NCBI GenBank assembly: GCA_027946365.1
Contig: JAPEUQ010000022.1
Location: forward strand, 310,001 to 374,000
Length of the DNA: 64,000 nt
Direction: 5' to 3'
Source of the DNA: Kalmusia sp. IMI 367209
Lineage: Eukaryota > Ascomycota > Dothideomycetes > Pleosporales > Didymosphaeriaceae
The notes under the pieces were generated by a model. That model ran no database searches, was not told the origin of the DNA, and saw nothing but the letters and a program-made list of their open reading frames with translations. This document shows positions 12,008 through 21,497 of this stretch, in pieces; within the stretch, counting starts at the first letter, position 1; each line of letters starts with the position of its first letter. The translations under genes were made by a program, and so were the position numbers.

Positions 12008-12013
12008 CTCTTC

Positions 12014-12046
<33 letters not shown>

Positions 12047-12087
12047 TCTCTCTCACTCTCTCTTTCTCTTTCTCTTTCTCTTTCTCT
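12008..12087. repeat. CT/CTTT microsatellite in a promoter
   Basis: A pure pyrimidine tract of (CT)n, interrupted twice by A, passing into (CTTT)n. It ends about 20 bp before the start codon of the small gene at 12107. CT-rich tracts directly upstream of the start are a common core-promoter and 5'-UTR feature in filamentous ascomycetes. Confidence 0.85.
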
Positions 12088-12106
12088 ACCACATCTCCCA
12101 ACAAAC

Positions 12107-12679
12107 ATGGCTAGCCCTTTTGCAAAGAGTAATTCCAAAGCGTCGCTGATGAGAGAACTTGACTTGTCCGGCGTGGAGGGCGAGCGAATCTACAATCTAC
12201 TCAAGGTAAGTGTATCCAATCGACGTGGGACCACCATGTGCTCACATCGTTGTTACTACAGAAGGACGCCGAATGCGGAAGAGATGGATTGAGCCACAAC
12301 TTTGAAGCTCTGACCGATTTGTCCAAGCTAAGGAACGTTCTCATGCCGTTCAGGTGGGATGATCTGCAGGAAACCTATCGATACAATGAGCGGATGGCCA
12401 TGGTCCAAAGGGCCACCTGTGAGACGCAAGCGTACTATCAGCAAGGCGTTTGGGAAACTTCCGTGTTGCAGGATAACTGGGTCGCGGACTGGTTTTTGTG
12501 GCATAGCTTTCGCTTTCGAGATAATCGGAAGACGGTGGCCGCAATGCGTGCGCCGGAGGAGAGCCGGGTTTTTGTCGCGGATTTGGCAGGTATGTACTAG
12601 GTCGGACGTTGGCTGGTGAGTCCTTGGGGCTGAATCTGGTTTAGGTGTGGAGGGGAATTGGGGCGGGGGGTTCGAGTGA
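12107..12679 (+). CDS. Small three-exon hypothetical protein
   Basis: The model is exon 1 12107-12205, intron 12206-12261 (GTAAGT...CTACAG), exon 2 12262-12589, intron 12590-12644 (GTATGT...TTTAG) and exon 3 12645-12679, ending TGA. Phases agree and give 153 residues. The protein starts MASPFAKSNSKASLM, has a central Trp/Tyr-rich part (ETYRYNERMAMV, WVADWFLWHSFRFRDNRK) and ends EGNWGGGFE. Without the second intron the frame would stop four codons later, so the exact C-terminus depends on that splice. No signal peptide or membrane segment is seen and no family is recognised. A CT-rich tract directly upstream supports a real transcription start. It may be a lineage-restricted gene. Confidence 0.6.
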
Positions 12680-13198
12680 TGGAAGACATTTGATGTGCGC
12701 TGCTGTGCTGAAGGTGGTTTCCGGTCTTTTAAAGCCTTCTTCGAGGATGTTATGGAGTGCGAGGCAATTTTGTAAAGTTGTGTAGGGCATACAAGCCTGC
12801 TTGCTGATACATTTGCGAGCGTTTTTCTTGAATATTCAGAATGCAAGGTCATTATCTGACTTATTCTTACACTAGTTTACGAGAAGAATGGATACAAGGG
12901 GGCCGTCTGTGAGATTGAGGCCGAGACTGTGCCCGCTTAGGCCGAGACCGGGGCCTCTACCGTCGCCTACACTCCGTCATCCCCCAGTACGTCCTCTCGA
13001 GGGAGGACCTCGAGCGCGAGACGCGAGTTGTAGCCGAAGCGGGGTGGCACCGCTTCTACTAGTAGTAGCCAGCCTTGGCTCCCGCCGCCCAGCTGGTCCT
13101 CGGTGGGTCTAACACCGGTGAGGTTGTTTCCACAACCAACAGAGCAACTCCTATTTTTCGGGGTCACGAGGCAAATCTGCCTTCTACAACCAATACAC

Positions 13199-14565
13199 AT
13201 GAGAACCTTTGACAATTTCCATCACTGGCGTCACAGACAACCAGGCTTCTACGCTGACTTGGCAGCTGAATTCTGAGGCTGGATGGCCGCACACAACAGC
13301 GCGCGACCCCGCGCGACATCGCCAGATGCTGAGGCATTCAGGGCGTTCCTCGTTCAGCTCAACAATATCCAAGATGAGTCAGAGTAAGAACTTGGTACAC
13401 CCAGCCATGCCATCTCGCAACGTTTCTACATCGTCCCGGTAATTCCTCGCAAATTGGAGCCTGACGTGACTCTGGTCTTGCTGTTCGCCAGCCTAAGCGT
13501 GTCTGTATTCGACACCGACGACCGACTCGAGATCGTATCCATTTCTGCGCCTGGTCTACCTCATCATGCCTGAAGAAAGCACTTTGGAAACGACCAACGC
13601 AGTCACAGCTGAACTTTTGACGCTCCTTCTACAATCGATGCATGTTCCGCTAGTTTATTGTCTGAGCATAGACGATAACATTAATGTACTCTTCTGATCC
13701 ACTGTTTCGGTCTAGCTGTAGGTAATGGAAAGCTTGGTTCGTTGAACGCCCAGAATGAATTTTCCCAGGCTTGCTACTACATATTTCACAAGAATTTGGA
13801 ATCAAAGATGTTCCACAAGCGCGCTGCGTCAGCCGAGCTTGTCTCTCCGCAAGTACAGCAAAGAGCTCGAGTCCGCCTACAACACAACACAAGCGTGCCA
13901 AATTATACGAAGAATTCGTGATGTCGAAAACGACTGCATCTCCGAGGGTGAAACCGAGCATCGTCTTCGACTGCCGCCTGTCATACCTGCTGGGAACGCC
14001 GATGCTTCCACCGTTACCGGTACGCACACAACGCCTGACAACCAAGGGCCACGAAGAAGTTGAAGCCGACGCCAGAAAGATATTGAACGAGGAGTATGTA
14101 GACATGCATCACTCTTACTGCGCCTAGACAATATGAAGATGTCGACTTTACTAACGTTTGAAGAGTTGCAAAAGTCGGCCGCTCGACCTGGTGGACTTTC
14201 GGAGACATCCATAGAGCAGCATGTATCCTCAACTTACCATCTGATTTGTCGTCAACTGCCCCTGTGGACTTAACGCACCAGCATGGAAACGTTGCACTGG
14301 CCTCGTTATTATCTCCCCTGGTCTGCAGGGCAACAGTTTCTTTGAGTCAGGGGACTCCGGCTGCGTTGTCCTTGAAAATAAGGCCGAAGATGATGGAACG
14401 ACAACCGCAACTGTCTTCGGTCTGGGATTCGCATCGTCTCCGCAAATGCGCATGTCGTACATGATACCATTCGACCTGATTGTGAAAGACATTGAACGAG
14501 TCACGGGTGCCAGGGTGATAAATCCTATCTTTAGCGGTAACACAGTTGACTTTGAGGATGAGTAA
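13199..14565 (+). pseudogene. Decayed trypsin-like serine peptidase-type gene
   Basis: One frame from the ATG at 13199 reads through several stop codons as protein-like sequence (MRTFDNFHHWRHRQPGFYA, AEAFRAFLVQLNNIQDESE, RFYIVPVIPRKLEPDVTL). After frame changes it continues through LLTLLLQSMHVPLVYCLS, and at 14340-14565 gives the clear end of a chymotrypsin-fold protein: FFESGDSGCVVL (GDSG around the nucleophile), then SYMIPFDLIVKDIERVTGA. The latter aligns with GYMIPIDLVLEDIGKVMGG of the intact peptidase at 19692. At least one stop (TAA where a Glu/Gln codon is expected) fits a C-to-T transition. It is therefore a dead relative of the neighbouring peptidase; the N-terminal parts are not obviously alike, so it is a different subfamily. 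Joining of the middle segments is uncertain. Confidence 0.65.
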
Positions 14566-15389
14566 CTATAAGACGACATGCAAAGAGACAAGATGTCCAG
14601 AGCAATGGGTCGGGCTCTTCAGTCTGCAAGTACTGCCACACCGTGTGAACATAAGGTTTTGGGAGCCATTCAGAAATGATTTTTGTAGATACGTCACTTA
14701 TGAGGCTAATCGAATGCGTTGTCTCTGTTGAATGTCCTTTGTGTGTGTTTCTTAAGATCCGTCAATCCTCTCTAACTCTCTATTGCCATTCGACTAACGT
14801 TTGCTATACCTATGGTCGCACTTTGACGAGCAGAATAGCTCACAGTTGAAAGACATAGAAGCCGCTACCACACCCATTACGAAGTATCAGCCGGGCTCAC
14901 AACTAATATCAGGTGAGCTGCCAGCACTTACCACACCATCCCATGTAGATTTCGAGGCGCCCCCACGGAAGAACGCTCGGTCGACCTTCGCTTCGCGTTA
15001 GCGCAAACCTCCACCAAGGTCGACCCGACCTGACTTTGGCGTATCTGACCTGACTTTACCTTAGACGAGGGATTCAACTAGTCGTCAAGGAGGTCAAAGA
15101 ATGCGAAAGATTAACGCCTCATGTTATTAATATCCTAATTGTGATTGTCCGCCGCCCCCAAGGTAGCGTTAACAAAGCCTAGAAGCGGCCTGGGTTTTTG
15201 GTGTTGGTTGCGCATTGACTGTCTCCGCGCACAGGCTGCCTCGGCAGGCCACTACCGTAGCGTGGTTCCCCGAACGCCTTGTTAAGATCGTCACCCACCA
15301 GCGACGCGTACCAAGGCTCGTACCTCTTTCACTCGACCGTACCGAGAAACTGTCCGCCACCAGATACCGTTTCGGCGAAGAACAGACCG
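14566..15389. other. Intergenic, no gene seen
   Basis: No supported coding or RNA feature. A copy of the motif TGCGCATTGACTG, which recurs elsewhere in the window, lies at about 15207. Confidence 0.5.
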
Positions 15390-16364
15390 ATGCCATTAAT
15401 GGGAACGTCCTTCCAGCGAACGTCGAATGTGGGACTCGGCTCCCTCAATCGGCTGCCCCTCGAGCTCTTGCATGACGTATTGTTCCGTCTGGATATGCAT
15501 TCTCTATTCAAGTTTCGACAGAGAAATCTTAGATCGAGAGAGACTGTAGACTCTCTCAAGCAGTATAAGATGGTAGTCTCGCATGGACTGAATCTTCTCT
15601 GCGCCTTGTTGCGGACACGGCTTGCTGTCGGCATTTCTCTGCTCGACGTTTACAACGCACTGTGTACTAAGGCCTGCGCTCTTTGCGGTGAATTTGCCGG
15701 GTTTCCATCCTTCTTAACGTGGAAACGATGCTGTTTCAAATGCCTTAAGGGTGCTCCAAAAATCCAAGTGCGAACTCATGCCTCTGCTCGCAAGAAATTC
15801 CACTTGACCAAGGTCGAATTGGACCAATTGAAGTCTTTCAAGACCTTGCCTGGAAATTATTCGATAGAAGATTCCGTATAAAAATCGCGCATTGCGATCG
15901 TTTCTGTGCAATGGGCTACTGTGATTTGCAGACGGCAACCACATGCCCCGGCTTAAGCTCCGCGAGCGAACTAAGAACGAAATAAAAGATCCAACTTCAT
16001 GGGGTCATGCACACTTCCGCATTACCATAAATTAACTGGCAGAGTCGAACACGGACCATGCTGTGCCGGGTGTCAACTCGGCGCGAAAAAGACATCATCT
16101 GCGCCAGGGGCGAGAAATGGGCATTCGAGCCTCGAGACAAAGTATACGCGCGAGATGGCTTTTTGGAACATTTTTGATGGTGTGACCAAGCTCAATTCCT
16201 GTGGAGATCGAGCGGCGAAGGTAAAAGCCCACCATCCGAGCTACCGCATGTTGCTTGATTGCAACGCTGCTGCAACTTGGGAGAATGAAGGGGATGGGAA
16301 GCATGCTCGCCCAACATTTAATGCAGCGCTACAATTCTCAAGCCGCGATCTATTCTTCGTGAAC
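15390..16364 (+). pseudogene. F-box protein pseudogene
   Basis: From the ATG at 15390 (or 15399) the frame encodes LGSLNRLPLELLHDVLFRLD, a textbook F-box that in intact proteins binds Skp1 of an SCF ubiquitin ligase. A Cys-rich region follows (CTKACALCGEF, RCCFKCLKG), and FHLTKVELDQLKSFKTLPG runs up to a TAA at 15879-15881. Coding similarity continues past the stop: KSRIAIVS in the same frame, another stop, then MGSCTLPHYHKLTGRVEHG and a shifted frame with EKWAFEPRDKVYARDGFLEHF. The original gene thus ran to about 16.36 kb and is broken by at least two stops and one frameshift. A solo LTR abuts its end. A truncated but expressed F-box protein ending at 15881 cannot be excluded. Confidence 0.8.
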
Positions 16365-16563
16365 TGCTAGGATTAGTTCTAGCAGCGAGTAATCCTCCAG
16401 TAGTGATGAATTCGAAATCTATCTTCTATTCTGTTCTATGTTTCTCCTTGCGATGGAGGGGTGTTGCGCTAGCGCGCACCTAGCGCCTCGCCTGCGCAGC
16501 GACCTCAGCCGACGGCTACCACGTGATCACGTTATCACGGGATCGTGCACTTCACTCCTTACA
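16365..16563 (+). mobile_element. Solo LTR copy C (Ty1-copia-like)
   Basis: A 199 bp copy reading TGCTAGGATTAGTTCTAGC at the left and ending CTTCACTCCTTACA. It is flanked by TGAAC (16360-16364) and TGAGC (16564-16568), a target-site duplication with one A/G transition. It sits directly against the last recognisable codons of the F-box pseudogene. Confidence 0.88.
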
Positions 16564-17373
16564 TGAGCTCCCCCCATTTCCTGAACCCCCTCCACCTTGA
16601 CTGGTGTTTTGAACAGCAGGCGGGCGATCCATGGCCAAATTCTCTGATGATTTGAGCGCATTTGACGTTGGTTCCACGGTACACCTGGCACTAGATGCAC
16701 TCCATGCCGAATTGGTTGTTGAGTCAGGACGGGACGGAGGTTCCATTTTCCATCACGATAGCAATTCCGGTCGCTGGAAGCGACGAGTGACGTGGCTCCC
16801 TCTTTTCCATCGTCGCACCACTTTGATTAAGTCTTTTCGTCGGTGTAGTATAATTAGTCTTTCGAAATCAAGACAACATCTTCCATGACGCAGGGGTCTA
16901 TTTCTAGCGATTCGTAATCTAGATTGCAATATGCGAAATGCAATTGCCCTGTGAATTGAGAACCGGTGAACCAATTCCGGCGAGGCGCATTTCCTCGTGG
17001 TTCCCGATTGGTGCACATGGTTGGGCCGAGCCACATGTAAACTTCCAGGTGCTCCTGCCGGCCCGAGCTGATCCCGAACTACAATATCCGGCCCGAAACG
17101 ACCCCGCACTGCACTACACCGACAGCCGGCTGCACACGGTTAGCCCCTATTGTAATTCGGGTCGGCAGGCCGAACAGCAGGAGTGCTCTTGCGAGATAAA
17201 ACAGCTTTGCGATTTGAAGGATGCCAACAGACAACCAAGAAGATGCCGACCGTGAATGTTGATATAGTTCTGATGCGCTGAAAAGCTCTATCGAGGTAAG
17301 AGAGGAGCGGCCTGGCTGGCACAAGCAAAACAAAAATAACAGACTCGGTCGCATGCCAATATCACACAAGCCA
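16564..17373. other. Intergenic, no gene seen
   Basis: Frames on both strands are short and overlap. The longest plus-strand frame (16631-16888) has a protein-like start, but no motif or splice support was found. Confidence 0.4.
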
Positions 17374-17815
17374 CATCTCGGCGTCGGCTTTTTCTTCTCT
17401 AGAGGCGGCAGTGATGCCAGTCAGGCGGGCAGACTCGTCGCCAGCATTGCGGTCCAGCTTGCGCGGAGCGTACCTGATCGACGAGCTTAACGACAACAAC
17501 ACGCCGCTCGCCGTGCAACTGTTGGCGACGTCCGAGTCATTGACGAACATGCGGTTTCGAATGTTCCTCACAAGCAGGTCTGAGGTGCCGTTGGGACATG
17601 GGTTTGGATGAGTGCTAGACGCAGAGCGCCTTACCTTGGTGCTGCACGCCGTCAATCACCGACGGCGACATCCAGCTCTTCCTCAAATGCGGACTGGACC
17701 TGATCGGCCAAGATGATGGTCGGGAAACTCGGCTAGCTGTTCGTAGAAGTCATCCAAATATGGTTCGAAGCGCAAGTGGCTTGTTCATCTAGACTGCGAC
17801 GGCATGTCGAAATTT
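17374..17815 (+). pseudogene. NACHT-domain NLR relic
   Basis: Three successive frames match the fungal NACHT ATPase order. First comes LGVGFFFSRGGSDASQAG and LVASIAVQLARSVP. Next, after a deletion, is LIDELNDNN (the Walker B position, normally LVIDALDEC) with LTNMRFRMFLTSRSEVPLG. Then after a frameshift comes PSITDGDIQLFLKCGLDLIG, and finally SASGLFI-stop-TATACR, where intact proteins have ASGLFIWAATACR. The Trp-to-stop change fits a G-to-A transition. The P-loop and any sensor repeats are absent. It lies just upstream of the SesB-like hydrolase on the same strand. An intact NLR may once have stood there, but a former fusion to that hydrolase is not shown. Confidence 0.75.
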
Positions 17816-18079
17816 CCTTATCTCCAGCAGCCACAGTGAGACGATGCCCAATGTACCACAACACCAAGAAGCGGAGCGGCCGTATCCAAAATGGACGGAT
17901 GCCCGAAGTGCCACAAAGCTAAGCAGCTGACCGGCCAAGTGGCGAAAATTGTGAGTCCGTCCTCACTCTCACATTGTCCATTACCTCCCACACTAGTTCG
18001 AATGCCCACCTGAAAATTTAACCTGTTTGTTTGACGCAGCTCTCAAATCCTATCTTGAGTCGATTCTAGCGCAGCCATC

Positions 18080-19497
18080 ATGTCTGAGCGCGTGAGGACC
18101 TCAAAGGGGCGACCTGCTAGCGACAACCCCCCTCTTTCTGAGAGCGGGCCCTCGACAGATATAGCGTCGACTTCAAAGAAGACATTCCCATTCGGAATCA
18201 AGCTACTCCATGACGGCGAGGATAGCATAGTTGAGTGAGTGGCTTCGTCGACTGTTCACTATCTGTCCATATACGATCGAGAAGGGCTAACCCTCCCCTT
18301 CCTGAACACAGTATTATCTTCGTACATGGCCTCACCGGAGACCGAGAGGAGACATGGAAGGCGCAAAATGTGGCTGACCCATGGCCTAAGACTCTGCTGC
18401 CGAGCGCCGTGCCCAACGCTCGCGTACTCACATTCGGATATGACGCTTATACAACCGACTGGCGAGACGTGGTGTCGATGGATAAGATCAGTAGCTACGC
18501 AAAAGACTTGCTAGCTACTGTCACAGCATACAGGGAGCATGATAACACAGTAAGTTCCTGCACGGCCCTGTTCAGGAACCAATTCTTATGACATCAGCAC
18601 CACCGTCCAATCATTTTTGTATGCCACAGCTTAGGAGGCATTGTATGCGAATGCGTAAGTCGTATGATTTCACGAGTCCCGGGATGCTCTAATTCGATTG
18701 TTCAGGCTCTAGTAGAAGCAGTGCGTGGGTCGGAAAGTCTTGAGCAGGTTATCAACTGCACTAGAGGAATCGTATTCTTTGGTACACCGTACCACGGCTC
18801 CAGTCGGGCGTCTTGGGTGGCAAGCCTCGCTGATGTTATCGGCATGGTCAAGCAGACTCAGGCTGATATTCTCACCGATCTCCAGAGCGAATTAGTACAA
18901 CTCGAACAACTTCAGACCGCTTTCCACTCGTTGGTCTCCCTACGCAACAAATTCGAGCCTACATCGATCCAGATTACTTGTTGCTACGAAGAGTTGGCCT
19001 TGAAAGGTGTCGGAATTGTAAGTCGAGTAGCGTTTCTAGCGCGAATGTGTACTCATCCTGTCCAGGTTGTTCCGTTCCCTTCCGCTACCTTCCCAAGCGA
19101 TACTATCCTCCCTAGCTATACCTCGATAGGAATAAGGAGCAACCACATAAACATGACCAAGTTTGAGGGACGCGACGACCCTGGGTTTGTTGCGGTTGCT
19201 GCCGAGCTTCGTCGGTGGACTAGCCATTTAGCGAGGGCACAAATCGCCGGAGCACAAAGCGAATATTTGGAACGCAGAATGAGTGGAGAACACAGTGGCT
19301 TTATTCGAGAACTCGAGGTAAGTAACTTGCCGTTCGCTTCCTTGTCTCGCGGAGAAGGGAAATCCAAAGACCCGAGTAATCAAAGGACGCTACACGCCTG
19401 CAGCAACGCTGAACAAAGCCATCGTATTGGTAGCGCTTCCGTTTTCAGCAAGCACGCAACAGATCCCACTCTTCAACGCTGCCCAAAGCAACCATAG
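18080..19497 (+). CDS. SesB-like alpha/beta hydrolase (NLR-effector type)
   Basis: A five-exon model: 18080-18234, 18312-18549, 18598-18654, 18706-19017 and 19066-19497, about 397 residues. The introns are 77, 48, 51 and 48 bp, all GT-AG with agreeing phases. After a polar N-terminus (residues 1-52), DIIFVHGLTGDREETW gives the oxyanion-hole strand, and FVCHSLGGIVCE carries the nucleophile serine. FFGTPYHGS is typical of SesB-like/DUF676 lipases, and SNHINMTKFEG supplies the likely catalytic His. SesB-like domains are known as N-terminal effectors of fungal NLRs or as stand-alone genes next to them; they presumably attack lipids or esters once activated. Here no NB domain follows. The last 60 residues are doubtful because GTAAGT at 19318 could be a donor, but I found no acceptor keeping a long frame. 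A peptidase gene starts 195 bp downstream on the same strand. Confidence 0.82.
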
Positions 19498-19691
19498 TGG
19501 TGGCACTTCCATTCAACCAAGCGAAGCCCACTCTTTATGTAAGCGTAGGCTTAGCGCCGCTTCACATGACAACGTGTGCACAGCTGGCACGGCTCAACAT
19601 AAAAGAGAGCTTCCTCCGTCTTCTTCAACATTGCTTCTTCAATTTCTTCTTATTTCCTTGATTATAATTTGGGAGGCCGCGCTGATTTATT

Positions 19692-21497
19692 ATGGAGCAG
19701 CAAACCCCTTCTACCGAACAGGGTGTCCCACATGTTATGGATGCTAGATTCGCTCCAAGTCGTTACGGCTATCCGCAGGCCCTCTGTGAACCCTTCGTTC
19801 CCGCGGAGGTGGAAATGCAATACCCATTCCCAGCAGGAATTTCCTCGTTGGAGACACTTTTCGAACCTGCTTTCCAGAAACAAGACATAAGGCTATTTCG
19901 CATCAAAATACTACATCGCACGCACCCCGTCTCTCCCCAAAATCCTGGCGTTCCTGCGATTATTTTTTCGGCCCGAATCCGCCAGGTCGACGCCTCGCGC
20001 ATCCAAAATTGCCTAGATGATATCATCCTTATATGCCACGAAGTCGGAGTTGACCTCCCAGTGGAGATCGTCGACAACGAATATTTTAAAAGGACGAGTT
20101 CCGTTGTCACTCCTGAAGAAGCCAGCGACTGGATCGAAGTCTCATCACAACTCATCAAAGATTTGCAGTTGACTTGTCCGAAGTACAATCTTAGAGTCGA
20201 GACGATAGACTTACTGCGTCGCGGCGATTCTGGCGATGACTCTAGCATACGCCTCACCATCGTGATTGGATCTCCGGATGGGGATAACCGCCTCTGGAAT
20301 CACGTCATTGAGGAGCTACAGTATCTTACCCCCAAATACTATATCGAAATTGTCTACTCGAACGGGATTCTTCTTTATGATGAGGAGCGTGACCAGATGG
20401 ATCCATCAGCGCACGAGGACACTATCAATATGGGAGCTTCAATTTCTAGAAATGGTGACTTGGTGACGGGCACTATTGGCGGTTCCATCGAGCTCGAAAT
20501 CTGCGGCAAGAGCAGTTTATTTGCTTTGACAAACTACCATGTTGTCGTTAACGAAGCTTTGCACGACGAACTTGGCAAGTCTAACGCTCTACATCCTGAT
20601 TCATCACTACTTCGAGACAATCAGATGCGGTACAACAGTCCCAGCGAGAGGGATCATGAAATCAGGATGGAACGTCTCCGGAATAATGAGAAAGCTTATG
20701 AAGACATTATCCAAGCCTCTCAGGCCAAAGGTCCTATTGCAGCCGAAATAAAGGCAAAATACGAGCCATGGCTCAACAAAGCAAGACAAGACACCGCTCA
20801 TGCCGCGAACTTCAATCGACACGTGGGGTCGCTAGCCGCTGCTTCAGGTAGGAGGCTGGTGTCGAGGCCTGATGGCAGCGAGGGCGATAAGAAACGAGGA
20901 CCTGACCTATTGTGGTTCTTAGACTGGGCGATTCTGAAAGTTGACCCACCGAGGCGTCACGATAACGCGGTCACGAATCTACCCGACTTCAATCCAAGCA
21001 AATCAACCCTACAATACGTTGCTTCGGCAAACGAATGGGTAAAGTTAAGTGTCACGCAAGCACGTAACGTTGCTTTTAGGGGGCGTTCAAGTGGCTGGAA
21101 GCTCGGCCGTGTCAATCCTGCGGTAACCATCATTGATCCTGATACTTCGAAACAACCTTCGAAACATCCTGTTTTACACAAAATGGAACGGGACGCAAAC
21201 GACATTGCCAAAAATTATGATATTCCGCTACGCTCCCACGCATATTGTTGGAGTTTCGTGCCACGATATGGAGATGATAAAGTGGTGCGGCCAGGAGATT
21301 CCGGTTCAATAGTCATACTTGATGAGAAAGAAGAGGGAGATAAAACGAGAATGTCAGCTGAATGGGTTGGGCTCCTATTCGGTGAGAGTGGTGCTAATCA
21401 AGGATATATGATCCCGATTGACCTTGTATTGGAGGACATTGGTAAGGTTATGGGTGGAGCGAGCGTGACCCGGCCTACAATGTCAGCGAGGCACTGA
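19692..21497 (+). CDS. Trypsin-like serine peptidase with novel N-terminal part
   Basis: A single exon of 601 residues from the ATG at 19692; a TATA-like CATAAAAG lies about 90 bp upstream. The C-terminal half has the chymotrypsin-fold triad in order: ALTNYHVVVN (His283), FLDWAILKV (Asp411) and VRPGDSGSIVI (Ser537), with a final AEWVGLLFGESG strand and MIPIDLVLEDIG helix. A charged, probably helical insertion (about 310-390) separates His and Asp. The N-terminal half seems to hold two similar alpha/beta units, IIFSARIRQVDASRIQN ... LPVEIVDNEYF and LTIVIGSPDGDNRLWNH ... YYIEIVYSNGIL, which I cannot assign. There is no signal peptide, so it is probably intracellular. Trypsin-like domains are known effectors in fungal NLR systems. 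The gene follows a SesB-like hydrolase, and a dead relative lies at 13.2-14.6 kb. Confidence 0.85.
   Translation: MEQQTPSTEQGVPHVMDARFAPSRYGYPQALCEPFVPAEVEMQYPFPAGISSLETLFEPAFQKQDIRLFRIKILHRTHPVSPQNPGVPAIIFSARIRQVDASRIQNCLDDIILICHEVGVDLPVEIVDNEYFKRTSSVVTPEEASDWIEVSSQLIKDLQLTCPKYNLRVETIDLLRRGDSGDDSSIRLTIVIGSPDGDNRLWNHVIEELQYLTPKYYIEIVYSNGILLYDEERDQMDPSAHEDTINMGASISRNGDLVTGTIGGSIELEICGKSSLFALTNYHVVVNEALHDELGKSNALHPDSSLLRDNQMRYNSPSERDHEIRMERLRNNEKAYEDIIQASQAKGPIAAEIKAKYEPWLNKARQDTAHAANFNRHVGSLAAASGRRLVSRPDGSEGDKKRGPDLLWFLDWAILKVDPPRRHDNAVTNLPDFNPSKSTLQYVASANEWVKLSVTQARNVAFRGRSSGWKLGRVNPAVTIIDPDTSKQPSKHPVLHKMERDANDIAKNYDIPLRSHAYCWSFVPRYGDDKVVRPGDSGSIVILDEKEEGDKTRMSAEWVGLLFGESGANQGYMIPIDLVLEDIGKVMGGASVTRPTMSARH

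Noticed and set aside
19409..19525. Two similar stretches reading KAIVLVALPF and KATIVVALPF downstream of the SesB-like exons, possible amyloid-type motif pair
   Set aside because: They lie in different frames from the supported exon and from each other's splice context, and no acceptor joins them in phase; the similarity may be a small local duplication.
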